Origin: Selaginella tamariscina
Lineage: Eukaryota; Streptophyta; Lycopodiopsida; Selaginellales; Selaginellaceae
DNA: 64,000 nucleotides
Direction: 5' to 3'
Assembly (NCBI GenBank): GCA_003024785.1
Contig: PUQB01000489.1
Location: 62,001-126,000, forward strand
In this document: positions 11,350 through 21,450 of the stretch, in pieces
How positions within the stretch are numbered: position 1 is the stretch's first letter
Layout of the letters: every line of letters begins with the position of its first letter
The notes under the pieces: model-generated
Told to the model about the DNA's origin: nothing
Seen by the model: the letters and a program-made list of their open reading frames with translations, nothing else
Database searches by the model: none
Made by a program: the position numbers and the translations under genes

Positions 11350-11940
11350 AATGAATACTTTCTTCACCTCAAGTGTGTTGTGTGTGTGTGTGTGTTATGA
11401 GGAAATGAGAAGAGACCGAGAGAGTTAAACAAACTAGCTTCTTCGTATTTCCCTATACATATAAAAAGAACTCTTTGTATTTGAATGTCCATAGCAAGCA
11501 CCTGAAACATGAAACTTGTTGTTATATAATAACACATACACACATGTGCCATGTCTAATACATATGTTTGTGTATAAAAGAATATTAACAAGCAGACAAT
11601 CTATAGAGAACGTGGGCCTCAGCGTCTTAGCGTTGCCGGTAGAGTTGTTACTACTCGTGGTGGCCTTTTGTAGCTTCTCTGTGATTTCTTCAAGTTCCTG
11701 AAAATAAAATAAACATAAATATACATTTAAATATAAATCAATATTCTAGACTTTTATAATATACCAACTTGTGACTGAGATGCCTCAGGCAACTGCATGA
11801 AAGCCTTCGGAAATTGCAAAACGTAGTATATGTATATACATATATATGCACACACAGGTATATCAATATACATATATATGAGAGATGTGCCTGCCCGTTT
11901 CATCAGATGCCTTCACATATATGCTGTAGTGGAGAGAGAT

Positions 11941-12004
<64 letters not shown>

Positions 12005-12012
12005 ACACACAT
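11350..12012 (-). pseudogene. Duplicated 3' exons of the DUF1664 gene (distal, decayed copy)
   Basis: Minus-strand exon copies are 11769-11813 (FPKAFMQLPEASQSQ, identical to the proximal copy), about 11601-11694 (ELEEITEKLQKATTSSNN) and a remnant near 11485-11500. The acceptor AG before the first exon is lost (TTGCAATTTCCG against GATTTAGTTCCCG), and the second exon lacks the last ten bases and donor of its partner. The flanking CT/CA microsatellite (11941-12012) is part of the duplicated unit. The copy cannot be spliced as the proximal one is and is best read as a dead partial duplicate. Confidence 0.75.
11941..12012. repeat. (CT)n(CA)n compound microsatellite
   Basis: A CT run is followed directly by CA units. 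The counterpart at 14297-14365 lies at the same place beside the proximal DUF1664 exons. Confidence 0.9.
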
Positions 12013-13250
12013 TTCAATTATTTGAACAAACTTTTTGGCAGGTTAAGCTAATAAGAAATACAAATTTAAATTTAGCAAGATATAAAATTTCAGATTCAAA
12101 TTAAAGTTTAAGATTGCATCTTCTTTTGAAACTCATGATTAGCATATATTATACCTAGTACATATACTGAAATTATATAAACACATATATCAAAGTTTTA
12201 CAGTGTATAACTAATATTCACCATTGCATGCTATGAAGTATATGTGTCAATTTCAAATAAATTAAATTAAATATGAATTAACGTTCATATAGTTAATATA
12301 AGCAAAATTATAACACCATATTGCTTATATTATACTGCAACTTATATATATATATATTATGTTATATTATTCTATATCAGTACCTCCAGATATGCTTATT
12401 TTCCTTGTTTTAGCTTTAATTTAATCAAATTTTTAATAGAATGTTGCATAATATAATTTATATGTGAAGTTATAAATTTAAAAGAATAACACTCAAACTT
12501 ACAGTTTTAGATTAAAATAAATCACTTTTGCATGTTAAAATTGGTTAATAGAATTTAAAATTTATTATTTATAATATTTCCTTCTAGATTCTGATTAAAG
12601 GTTTGATTATGTTTTACTTTTAATAAATTTTTTAGTAAATCATTTTAAAGAAGTATGCATACATTCTCTTTTCTGCACACACTTACACACTTTATAGTCT
12701 ATGTACAAACACGATAAACATTCATTCACACACACAACACAGGCGTGTGGACGTCGAGAGAAAGAGGAGAGGGAGAGCTGCAGGTGATAATATTCTGGAA
12801 TTAAATTATAAACCATATTTTTCTTGAATTTTAAATAATATTCATTCAAAATAATTTTATTTTTACTAAACGGACGTTTTGATAGTGATTTTCAGATTTC
12901 AACATGCAAGAAATTCATATAAACTAAATATTCTATTGTTATTCAAATTTACACAATGACTTCAATGAAATAAAAAATCAGTATATATCTTATAAAAATT
13001 AATAATATTTTATAATTAATTTGTAGTTCATGGTATTTAACTTCTAGCTATTTAAACATATATAGTTATATTAAATTGTATGGCTCATTACATTTATAAT
13101 AATTACTAAAGTATATACAAGAAATATTTATACGAATATTTGTGAACTAGAATATTCTAATATTAATAAAGGAAATTATAGGCACTAAATATGGACGAGT
13201 ATTTATCTTTGATGCATAAACACACACCTACGCGTGCACGCACACACAAC
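12013..13250. other. AT-rich gene-free stretch
   Basis: No gene was recognised. Short CA-rich runs lie near 13225-13260, where repeat X copy 2 begins. Confidence 0.5.
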
Positions 13251-13257
13251 ACACACA

Positions 13258-13529
13258 CACGCATCTAGCTTGTTAGTTTGTCTTTTTTTGTGTTTGTGTA
13301 TGTTGTAAACTGGAATTAAATAATGTAAGGAAACGTAGCAATATATACCTTTTCTTTCTTTTTTTTTTTCTATACTTTCTGAATTAAATGTTAAAATGTT
13401 TAAAATTAAAATACAGTTTTATCAATTGTTGAACAGAAAATATTATTTCATTATTTTATTCAGATATATGTAAGTACTGTAGTTCCTTCCAAAAATGTTC
13501 ATATATTTGCGTGTATGTATGTGTTACAG
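13258..13529 (+). repeat. Direct repeat X, copy 2
   Basis: Matches 4692-4990 in the same orientation, again starting in a CA-rich run. It lies just 3' of the DUF1664 gene and is followed by a (GT)n(GA)n microsatellite at about 13537-13600. Confidence 0.8.
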
Positions 13530-13542
13530 TTGTTGTTGTGTG

Positions 13543-13601
<59 letters not shown>

Positions 13602-13701
13602 AAATAAACTAGCTTCTTCGTATTTATACAACAAAAAAAATGTTCCATTTTAGTTCTTTTTATTTAGCAATTTACAAACCACAGCCGTCTCCTTTACCAC
13701 G

Positions 13702-14000
13702 TCACCTCATAGCAAGCGACCTGAAAACATGAAACTTGCTGTCATGTAACACACACACACACACACACACACACGTGCCATGCCTAATGTAATACAATAC
13801 ATGTGTTTGTATATAATATGTATAAAGAATAAACAAGCACACAACACACACATGCATACCTTCTGAAATCTATAGAGAACGTGGGCCTCAGCATCTTAGC
13901 GTTGCTGGTAGAGTTGTTACTACTCGTGGTGGCCTTTTGTAGCTTCTCTGCGATTTCTTCCAGTTCCTGGAAATAAAATAAACATAACTATATAACTATA

Positions 14001-14065
<65 letters not shown>

Positions 14066-14176
14066 AAATAACTACCTTCAAACCAACCTGTGACTGCGAC
14101 GCCTCAGGCAACTGCATGAAAGCCTTCGGGAACTAAATCGTTCATAACGTAATATCACCAAGAATCATATATGTAT

Positions 14177-14226
<50 letters not shown>

Positions 14227-15240
14227 GAACACACATACATATATATATGGGTCATCAGACGCCTTCAGATATATGCTCTGGTAGAGAGAGATACAGTCTT
14301 CTCTCTCTCTCTCTCTCTCTCTCTCCTCTCACACACCACACACACACACACAAACACACACACACGTGTTAATATCATGTAATAACATATTTACCTCTAG
14401 ACGTTGTACATTCTTCCCATTTTCAAGCCTTTACGTACTGACAGAGGAACATGATCCCTTGGTTTGCCATATCCTGATTTAATTGGACTTGAATAATCCT
14501 ATATTCCTGTAAAACAAATAGTTTTTACATTCTTGTTACTCTCTTATTTCGTGTAATACACATAAATGCTATGTATGTGTGTCTGCAAACATATTAAACT
14601 TACAAGGCCTTCTATCATTTCTCGAACAGTCTGCACGTCGCCACCACATTTAGCGACACCTGTTCGTATGTCATAAACCTGCATTACATTGGTTAATTAC
14701 GATACGATATATAAATTATAGAATAATACTTATGTGTACATAGTTATTACAGAACTAGAATGAAATGCAACCTGGTTATAAGGCCTTGCACTTGAATCCT
14801 GTCCTCCAAAGCTTTAAGAAGTACGAGCAGAAGTATAAATCATATAAAATGGTATATGCTTTAATACCATTTGGTCCTAAGAGACTCCACATGCCAAGTT
14901 CATGTGCTCATTCAGCTTGGTAGTACCCACCTTCAGGTTTAACTTTCAGGTTAACTATCATTTAAAACAAATGTCAAAGGGTAACTATCTATGAGAATAT
15001 GATTCACAGGTAAAGCTTAGCAATGTGAGGAATCTATGGCATGCAGGTCAATGAGAAACCCACTTGTGGCATAAATGCTGTTAGTCTATATTTAAATAGC
15101 TTTTTAACTTCTTTAAGGAACCACATAAATTAAACTAAAATGCAACCTGGTTATAAGGCCTTGCACTTGAATCCTGTCCTCCAAAGCTTTAGATACCACA
15201 GGTTCATGCACAGGGACCAAAACATTGTCTACGTTGACAA
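13702..15240 (-). CDS. DUF1664 domain protein (proximal copy), 5' end not resolved
   Basis: Minus-strand exons: 15147 up to about 15240 (ending SKALEDRIQVQGLITR), 14604-14678 (VYDIRTGVAKCGGDVQTV then REMIEGL), 14395-14506 (QDMANQGIMFLCQYV and, in a shifted frame, LENGKNVQRLE), 14088-14132 (FPKAFMQLPEASQSQ), 13860-13966 (ELEEIAEKLQKATTSSNN) and a short last exon ending FRRSLAMR at 13702. The run of GGDV-x-x-V-x-x-x-IE, NQDMANQGI-x-x-LC-x-x-V and LENGK is that of plant DUF1664 proteins, coiled-coil proteins of unknown function. One extra base near the AAGG of the 14395-14506 exon puts it out of frame. The N-terminal part usual for the family (signal or membrane segment) was not found. Confidence 0.7.
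13990..14062. repeat. (AT)n microsatellite in a DUF1664 intron
   Basis: About 30 AT units lie inside the intron between 13967 and 14087. A second (AT)n run is at about 14188-14222. Confidence 0.95.
14766..15192 (-). repeat. Perfect 53-54-bp exon duplication
   Basis: 14766-14818 and 15139-15192 are identical and each contains the end of the ALEDRIQVQGLITR exon plus its donor. Only one can precede the 14604-14678 exon in a given transcript. Confidence 0.85.
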
Positions 15241-15249
15241 ACTAGAAGA

Positions 15250-15592
15250 TCATAGACTTTGAGAGTGTGTGGAAGAAGGACCAGATCCCACAATGGACAC
15301 AGTCGATGAAGGTAGCAAGTCCACAGTCTTATCACACTTGTGGATGCTTGCGGATCCCGGAGGGTGCACTTGCCGTATACCAGACTTGCGTGTATGGAAA
15401 TGAGTATTTTTAAAGCTCATCTGCGTATACGGACGAAGGCATGAATTAAGAGTCAAATTAGGTTCTGTAGGTGTACGGTAAAGTTATACGATGCCTTTGT
15501 CACTTGGTACACTGGAAGACGTCACCTAAGGCAGCCCCTGCAGAGTCATACTGGTTGCACGGAGGATGGATGACTCTGCCACCCAGCAAAAG
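15250..15592 (-). other. GC-richer conserved segment downstream of PVADH, copy 2; ORF fragment
   Basis: The mirror of 4371-4700. Its minus-strand open frame of about 68 codons (contains MSFKNTHFHTRKSGIRQ) ends THSQSL instead of in the CA-repeat tail of the left copy. It leads directly into the upstream DUF1664 exon, so it may be part of that gene's 5' region. The product is not recognised. Confidence 0.35.
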
Positions 15593-16082
15593 GAAGATAT
15601 AGGCAGAGCGTGTGTACTAGTGCATATACATACATAAACAAACAGTCACAACTGCTATGTGAATTCTGAGTAATTTGTATTGAGATGGATATGCCACGTA
15701 TAGTAAACCGCAATACTTATATAATACACATACACGCAGGCATGTAACCGTCCTGGGAGTTTGTGCATGGGATGTTATGGTGTTTTAAACCGGTGAAGTG
15801 GCAGTTTTGACCAGCAGTGGTGGATCCAGATATATGTGGGATATGCATGCCGGGAAGATGCTTATGTAAGAATTTGTGATATATACCATCACCTCGACGG
15901 TTACTGAATCCCTTGCTATTGCCTAGTCTTGTGTATGTTTAACCATCTGCCTTGGACGATGTTTATCCGATGTCAAGGGACTAAAGTTCACGGGGTATAA
16001 CGTCTATCTATGTATATATGTGTGTGTGTGTTGTACATACAATGAAGTCTCTCTCGGTGGTCTGTGCATAGTTTGTACCTAA

Positions 16083-16420
16083 CTTTTTGATAATAATGGT
16101 ATAACATGGTAAGCTAAATAAATAAATAAGTAAAATTAAAATTTGAACCTCAAATGCTTAGATGCATTTACTTTATAAAGCACGTAGATAATATGGGGCA
16201 TACGTGTTTACAATTTAAAATGCCCAATGTACATGTCCGTATGCTAAATACAAATTCAAAGGATCAAATTTTAAAGAATAAAATTAAAATCGAATTCTAA
16301 GATTGAAATGCATAAACCTACTCAAACCACATTCTCTCAGAGATTAAGATTTCCTTCAATTTATAAATATTCACGCAGTGAGTGATTGTAAATCGAAAAA
16401 CTTCTTAAACAGTCTTTTAA
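16083..16420. other. About 340 bp present only in the right palindrome arm
   Basis: The left arm passes directly from TTGATTTTATATAGG to TACAAACTATGC at 3968-3985, whereas the right arm has about 340 bp of AT-rich DNA between the matching points. No clear terminal repeats or target duplication are visible, so deletion on the left is as likely as insertion on the right. Confidence 0.6.
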
Positions 16421-16737
16421 AATCAAATTATTCTATAAACATAAAAATTATGTGCTTAATGTGTATAAAAATTCCTACAAATTCTAATAATGTTAATATG
16501 TAACCATCCGAGATCTTTTAAAATGCAATTATGTTTAAATCATTGTTTATTGTATTATCAAATAATATTCATTTTCACTTCTGCTGCATACATCCAATAT
16601 CGAATATTAAATACTAATTAAATTGTTACTTCATTACAATAAAATTTAAATGAATTATTTTACCACAACTAAATTTTCAAAAATAAATTCAAATTTATTT
16701 ATTTACTTGCTTAAATATAGGAAGGGTAGATTTTTGG

Positions 16738-19048
16738 TCAGAAACATTTAGGAGGACCAACACAGAACGCAAACAAAGAATATCCCGACCCAACAAAAGC
16801 ACAAGAATGCCCCACAGAGAAACCTCCGTAGACTCTAGCACCCGTCTTATGCTGCCATAGTACCCGCCCATCGTATGCACTCAATCCATACACATAACCG
16901 TCAGGGTCAAACGAGCCAACTAGGAGTACGTCCTTGGACAAAGTCACTGGGCCATAAGCAGCTTGTCCTCCGGTCGGATTGGACGACTCGGTCGGATTGG
17001 GAGTCGTCCATAGAATCTTGGCACTTAAGGCATCTATTGCTACCCAGCCACCTCCGGTGGTGTATTCCGGATCCTTTGCAGGAGTAATCTGGAATGGAAA
17101 TGTCATTGTGTTTGCTATGTTTGTATATATTCTATGGTTGTCGGTTGCTGCTCCCGATATTGCACCCCTAAAGGTCCGCCTGGTCCCGCAACCTTCAAAA
17201 TAATTTGTAAATAATACATATACACAAGACTTTTCATTAATCTACTTACTGTTTCCCGTAGAATCCGTCCAGTATCCCGATCGTGAACCCAAATGATACC
17301 AGTCTTCTGGCCAGTGACAACTATATCTTGATATTCATGATACTCGTTTTGAGTAGTAACGAGCATAGGAGCTTCTCCAAAGTCATATTGCAGTCCTAAT
17401 AAAAAAGGCTCAATATATATACACGCACGCACGCATGTGTGCGAGTGCACACACACACACACACCTGGATGATCGGCACTATCGGGACAGTTCGGAGGTG
17501 TAGGCGTTTTTGTAGTGCATGCCAGATTCCAGGCGTCATTTCCACCTAGACGGCTGCACCATTTCAGTGAACCATCCCACAAATTCATTGCCACCACTGC
17601 ATCTCCACATACTGTAGAGTCAGGTATCAGGCAGTCTGTCGCATTTCCATTTAAATCCAGGCAGTTTTGCACGTCCTCTGGTACCTGCATATTTGCTAAA
17701 CACTTAAAACACACACACGCACACCATACATGTCTTAAACACACACACGCACACCATACATGTATTATACCGTGTAGAGGTTTCCTGTGGCAACGAATAT
17801 GAGGTTTCTTCTTGTATCTATAGAGGGGCTGCTACCCCATACTGGAGCTCCTGTATATCCATTGGGGATCATGAACGTTGTCCATATTTTTCTGCCGGTT
17901 CTGAGGTCGAGTTTGTGAAAACTCCCTTGGAATGTGCCTTGTGTGACTCCTCTCTAGAAGACACGCCAATGTAGAAAGCCCTGATTTGTAATATACATTT
18001 TTAGTGTAGGGTTTAAGGTTTTTTTAATTTCGTTTACCCTTGGTAAGCTGTGCCTGACATGGTAATCTGGGACAAAGGATGTGAATCAAGTTCTGGGGAA
18101 ATCCATACACGCTGGCCATTTCGACGGTTAAGAGCTACAACACGGGCAGGTCCAAGAAGTCCAACAATGACAAGGTCTTCCGTTACTGTTGGGGTTGCCG
18201 TAGCCATTGTTCCACTGAATCCCGTTATAAGTGGTAAACTCACTCTCCATAGAAGAGTTCCTTTCAAAACTTACACATTAGTTTTTGTTTGTGTGTGTGT
18301 GGAAAGCATACTTGGTACTATATACGTTCTTACATACACATACTTACAATGTTATATACATGGATGTAATATGCACACTAATAACATTCTTACATTTTAG
18401 ATATATGGACTAACATCACAGACTAGCTGTGTCAATAATAAGAATATCCTCAAGATTTAATCGGTTACCTGTTACTGAAACTGCAAATACAAAGCCATTC
18501 GATGAAGTCGCATATACCGCACAGTCGTATATTGCAGGTGTTGACGAGATATTAGCTCCAGCAGGGTATTTCCACCGTAGGGTTAATCGCTCTACCGTGA
18601 GGACGTTGATCTCCTGGTCTTGTGCATGTCGATGGTTCTCCAGATCTCCTCCATGATTGTACCATCTACTCCCCTAAAACAATATATACATATTTATAAT
18701 AAATATCTGACATAAAGAACCATAAACTGTATGTATCATACTAACTATTTAACTCTCTACTAGGCATACAAAATGTATATTACATATTGAGAACACACAC
18801 ACGCAATGTTAGAGATCGAGTGAACAAGTTTTACACGTAACATAAAACCTTATTAAGTAACTAGATTTTTAAGCTTCACGAGCTTGTCATAAATACCAAG
18901 TACACCAAGTAGTAAGATTACGTACACACAAAATATATATAATCACACACACACACACACACACTCAGATTACCCCGTCGTTGGATTCGATCTGTACAAA
19001 CCATTGCCATATGAAAATGAGTAACAATGGGATGAACTTCTTCGACAT
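16738..19048 (-). CDS. PQQ-like beta-propeller quinoprotein, polyvinylalcohol dehydrogenase-like, copy 2
   Basis: The inverted duplicate of the gene at 1328-3654, with the same seven exons and GT-AG introns and near-identical protein segments: signal peptide start at 19048, WYNHGGDLENHRHA, GLLGPARVVALNRRNGQ, GECCTFQGSF, VVAMNLWDGSLKW, C-terminal CAFVGSGYSLFAFC. In this copy DAWNLACTTKTPTPPNC is intact where copy 1 is broken. Instead, the run of five G in copy 1 (AGGGGGTG) is four here (CCCC at 17165-17168), which throws GPLGGAISGA out of frame at the start of the last exon. A 31-bp unit in intron 4 is doubled at about 17706-17762. Role and localisation as for copy 1 are family inferences. Confidence 0.85.
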
Positions 19049-19077
19049 GTTTCAATATTCAAACACGTTTCTTCCTC

Positions 19078-19090
19078 TCTATTTATATAC
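19078..19090 (-). promoter_or_regulatory. Probable TATA box of PVADH copy 2
   Basis: The minus-strand TATATAAATA mirrors that of copy 1, again about 40 bp before the ATG. Confidence 0.4.
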
Positions 19091-20129
19091 AATACATTGT
19101 ATCGTTACTTTATTAATATAGAAGTGGGTTATTTATGCGAATATAGAAGTCACTATAATTACTTAATCCCTATTATTTATGTAAATATGGAAGTGGCTAT
19201 AGTCTTATTATTTATGTAAATATAGAAATGGCTATAATTACTTAAAATTTAAAGTTAACATAATAGTATATTTTAAAGTATATTATAATAATATATTTTC
19301 ATACATATTTTAAAAATAAATTTAATAATATATACTATATACTATAAGTATATACCTTACTAATTTAGGGTTTACGGTTAGGATATTAATAATATATTAT
19401 AATAAATATTCTTATAATATATGTCTTTTTTTTGACATGTGAAATTTCCTTTTAAAATTTATGCTTATACACAAATTAAAAAAAAGTGAGACTAATAAAC
19501 ATATTAATTTATTAAAGGTTTATTAAAATTTGTTAAAGATTTAAAATGGGACTAAATAAATATATTAAATAAGAAGGGTTTTTAATTTATATAAGATTAA
19601 TTTATGGAGGTTCTATTGTATTGAAGTATACGTATATAAAAGAATTTAGTGTACCAACTGAGTTAAATGTATTATAAATTGTTAAGAAGAAGGATTTAGC
19701 TCTTTCAGAGTCAATTTGTGTCTAATTACCAGATCTTCTAACTAACTGACTATTCCCTTCCCTGGACTTATATACCTATACATAGCAGGCAGCATTTGCA
19801 AAAGAAATGAGCAACTGATCTCCTGATACTAAATCTAACTCTTAGACTATTCCCTTCCCTGGACTGATCTCCTGAATGCTCCTGCTACAAGATCTTCAAC
19901 TCTTGGACTATTCCCTTCCCTAGACTGATGCATGCAGAAGCTTCTACTTGCATTGTCTGGTTCCAACAAGATCGACCACAAAACCTCATGCATGTTGGTT
20001 GCCACACACACACCACACCAGACCGTAGTGGAATCACTATGTATTCATGGAGAAAGAAGATACACAATCGATCACAAAATGCAGATTCAAGGGTTTCGGA
20101 AAAACCTCATGCATGTTCAATTGTGTATT

Positions 20130-20403
20130 GGGCTCTAATATTTTTTTAGGATGGATTTGGCATATATTCTTGTTATGAAATAGAAAGAAAAATAAAAATT
20201 AAATGTGAATTTAATTAAAAGTAATAAGGAAGTTCATTAATTAAATTAAATTTTTTTATAGGTTCTATGTGAATGAGTTTTAGTGCATATTAATTAAAAA
20301 ATTAAAAAAATTATACCAAAAACCCTTTAAAATTAAAGAAAATATTAATTTGTCCTCAATTTTTTATGTATGTTCTAACAGGGGGGCATTCTGCAAGTGT
20401 CCC
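20130..20403. mobile_element. 274-bp non-autonomous DNA-transposon-like insertion
   Basis: The insertion splits the hairpin that is intact at 389-417. It is flanked by a 7-bp direct repeat GTGTATT (20123-20129 and 20404-20410) that occurs once in the empty site. The ends are weakly inverted (GGGCTCTAAT at one end, GGGACACTTG read inward from the other). The interior is AT-rich with no ORF. The family is uncertain; the G-rich ends and target duplication would suit a short MITE, but 7 bp is not diagnostic. Confidence 0.75.
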
Positions 20404-20880
20404 GTGTATTCCATGAATACACAATCGAACATGCAAGAAAAAAGGAAGTCAAAAGAGGAGGTTGTTGTTTTATTTTCGCGGTTCCAGTGAACGAAAGGCA
20501 GATTCGAGGTTAGCTGACATTACAAAGAGAAATCCCCAGCAGTCGAGCAGTGAATGTATATTCACCTGTTCTATTTCGTCCAAATATTGCTATGTACATA
20601 TATATACACATACATATACGTGTGTGTATGTGTACTACCATGAGGTTGATTTTCCACAAAAAGTCGGGAAACAGCTTTAAAGAGGCTTTCACGCTCAGAC
20701 CTGCTCCACGCCATTCAGCATGGCGTGCTTTCAAATCCTTCATAGACAGTGCTCATGTACAAACAGATGTCCCAAGCCCCGGAAGCTCCTCAATATTGCA
20801 CGCCTTGGTAAAGAGAGAGATGTAAATGTAATGCCATATGTGTGCGTGACTTCTAACGTTGAGCAATCAACATGAAACAC

Positions 20881-20885
<5 letters not shown>

Positions 20886-20928
<43 letters not shown>
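20886..20928. repeat. (AT)n microsatellite
   Basis: About 20 AT units follow a short ACAT run, just outside the right arm. Confidence 0.9.
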
Positions 20929-20935
<7 letters not shown>

Positions 20936-21440
20936 GATGTGCTTAATCGACATAGAATTCTTTGCACGCAGGAGCACTCAGCCTGGTAAATATGGGTTAC
21001 AGTACATAGAAAGTAAGTTTATTTAATACCACGGGTTCCTCCACTCACCGGAGCATTCATACCCATTTCCTACCAAGCACATTTTCTTAAATTTGAAGAC
21101 CATGTAATATGTACTCCCATGCACATACATGAGAGAGAGAGAGAGTGGCATTAGCATGTTATAAGTTGAGGATCACTATTGTTATTGTGGCCAGGTTTCT
21201 TTTACTAGTAACTGTTGGTAAAGATGGATGTACATATGAAGGCACACTCACGTACGCACGTGTATATTGTCTTGTATGCTAGATAATTCACAATACGATT
21301 GTACTTATTTTCTAGAATAGCTTGTTTTAGTTTGTTTAATAATAGTTGATTAGAATAAGGATCGCCAGCACCTTTTGCAGGTGTACTACTAACTTTTGGT
21401 AAAGATGGACGAGTCCAAACAAGGCGTACATAAAACTCAT
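20929..21440. other. Intergenic stretch
   Basis: Short GA run near 21131-21144. No gene was recognised. Confidence 0.5.
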
Positions 21441-21450
21441 CTTTTAATTT

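Larger units (their letters stand above)
15262..20798 (-). repeat. Right arm of large inverted duplication (PVADH palindrome)
   Basis: This is the inverted partner of 1-4676. It has extra segments absent from the left arm: about 60 bp near 15800-15860, about 340 bp at 16083-16420, about 100 bp near 19425-19545, a 274-bp insertion at 20130-20403, and an extra 31-bp unit in one intron near 17706-17762. The inner end lies beside the upstream exons of a DUF1664 gene rather than beside the sequence that follows the left arm, so only one of the two junctions can be ancestral. Confidence 0.93.

Noticed and set aside
11814-12104. Open frames across the CT/CA compound repeat
   Set aside because: Low-complexity Leu-Ser and His-Thr runs with no conserved part; the repeat belongs to the DUF1664 duplication unit.
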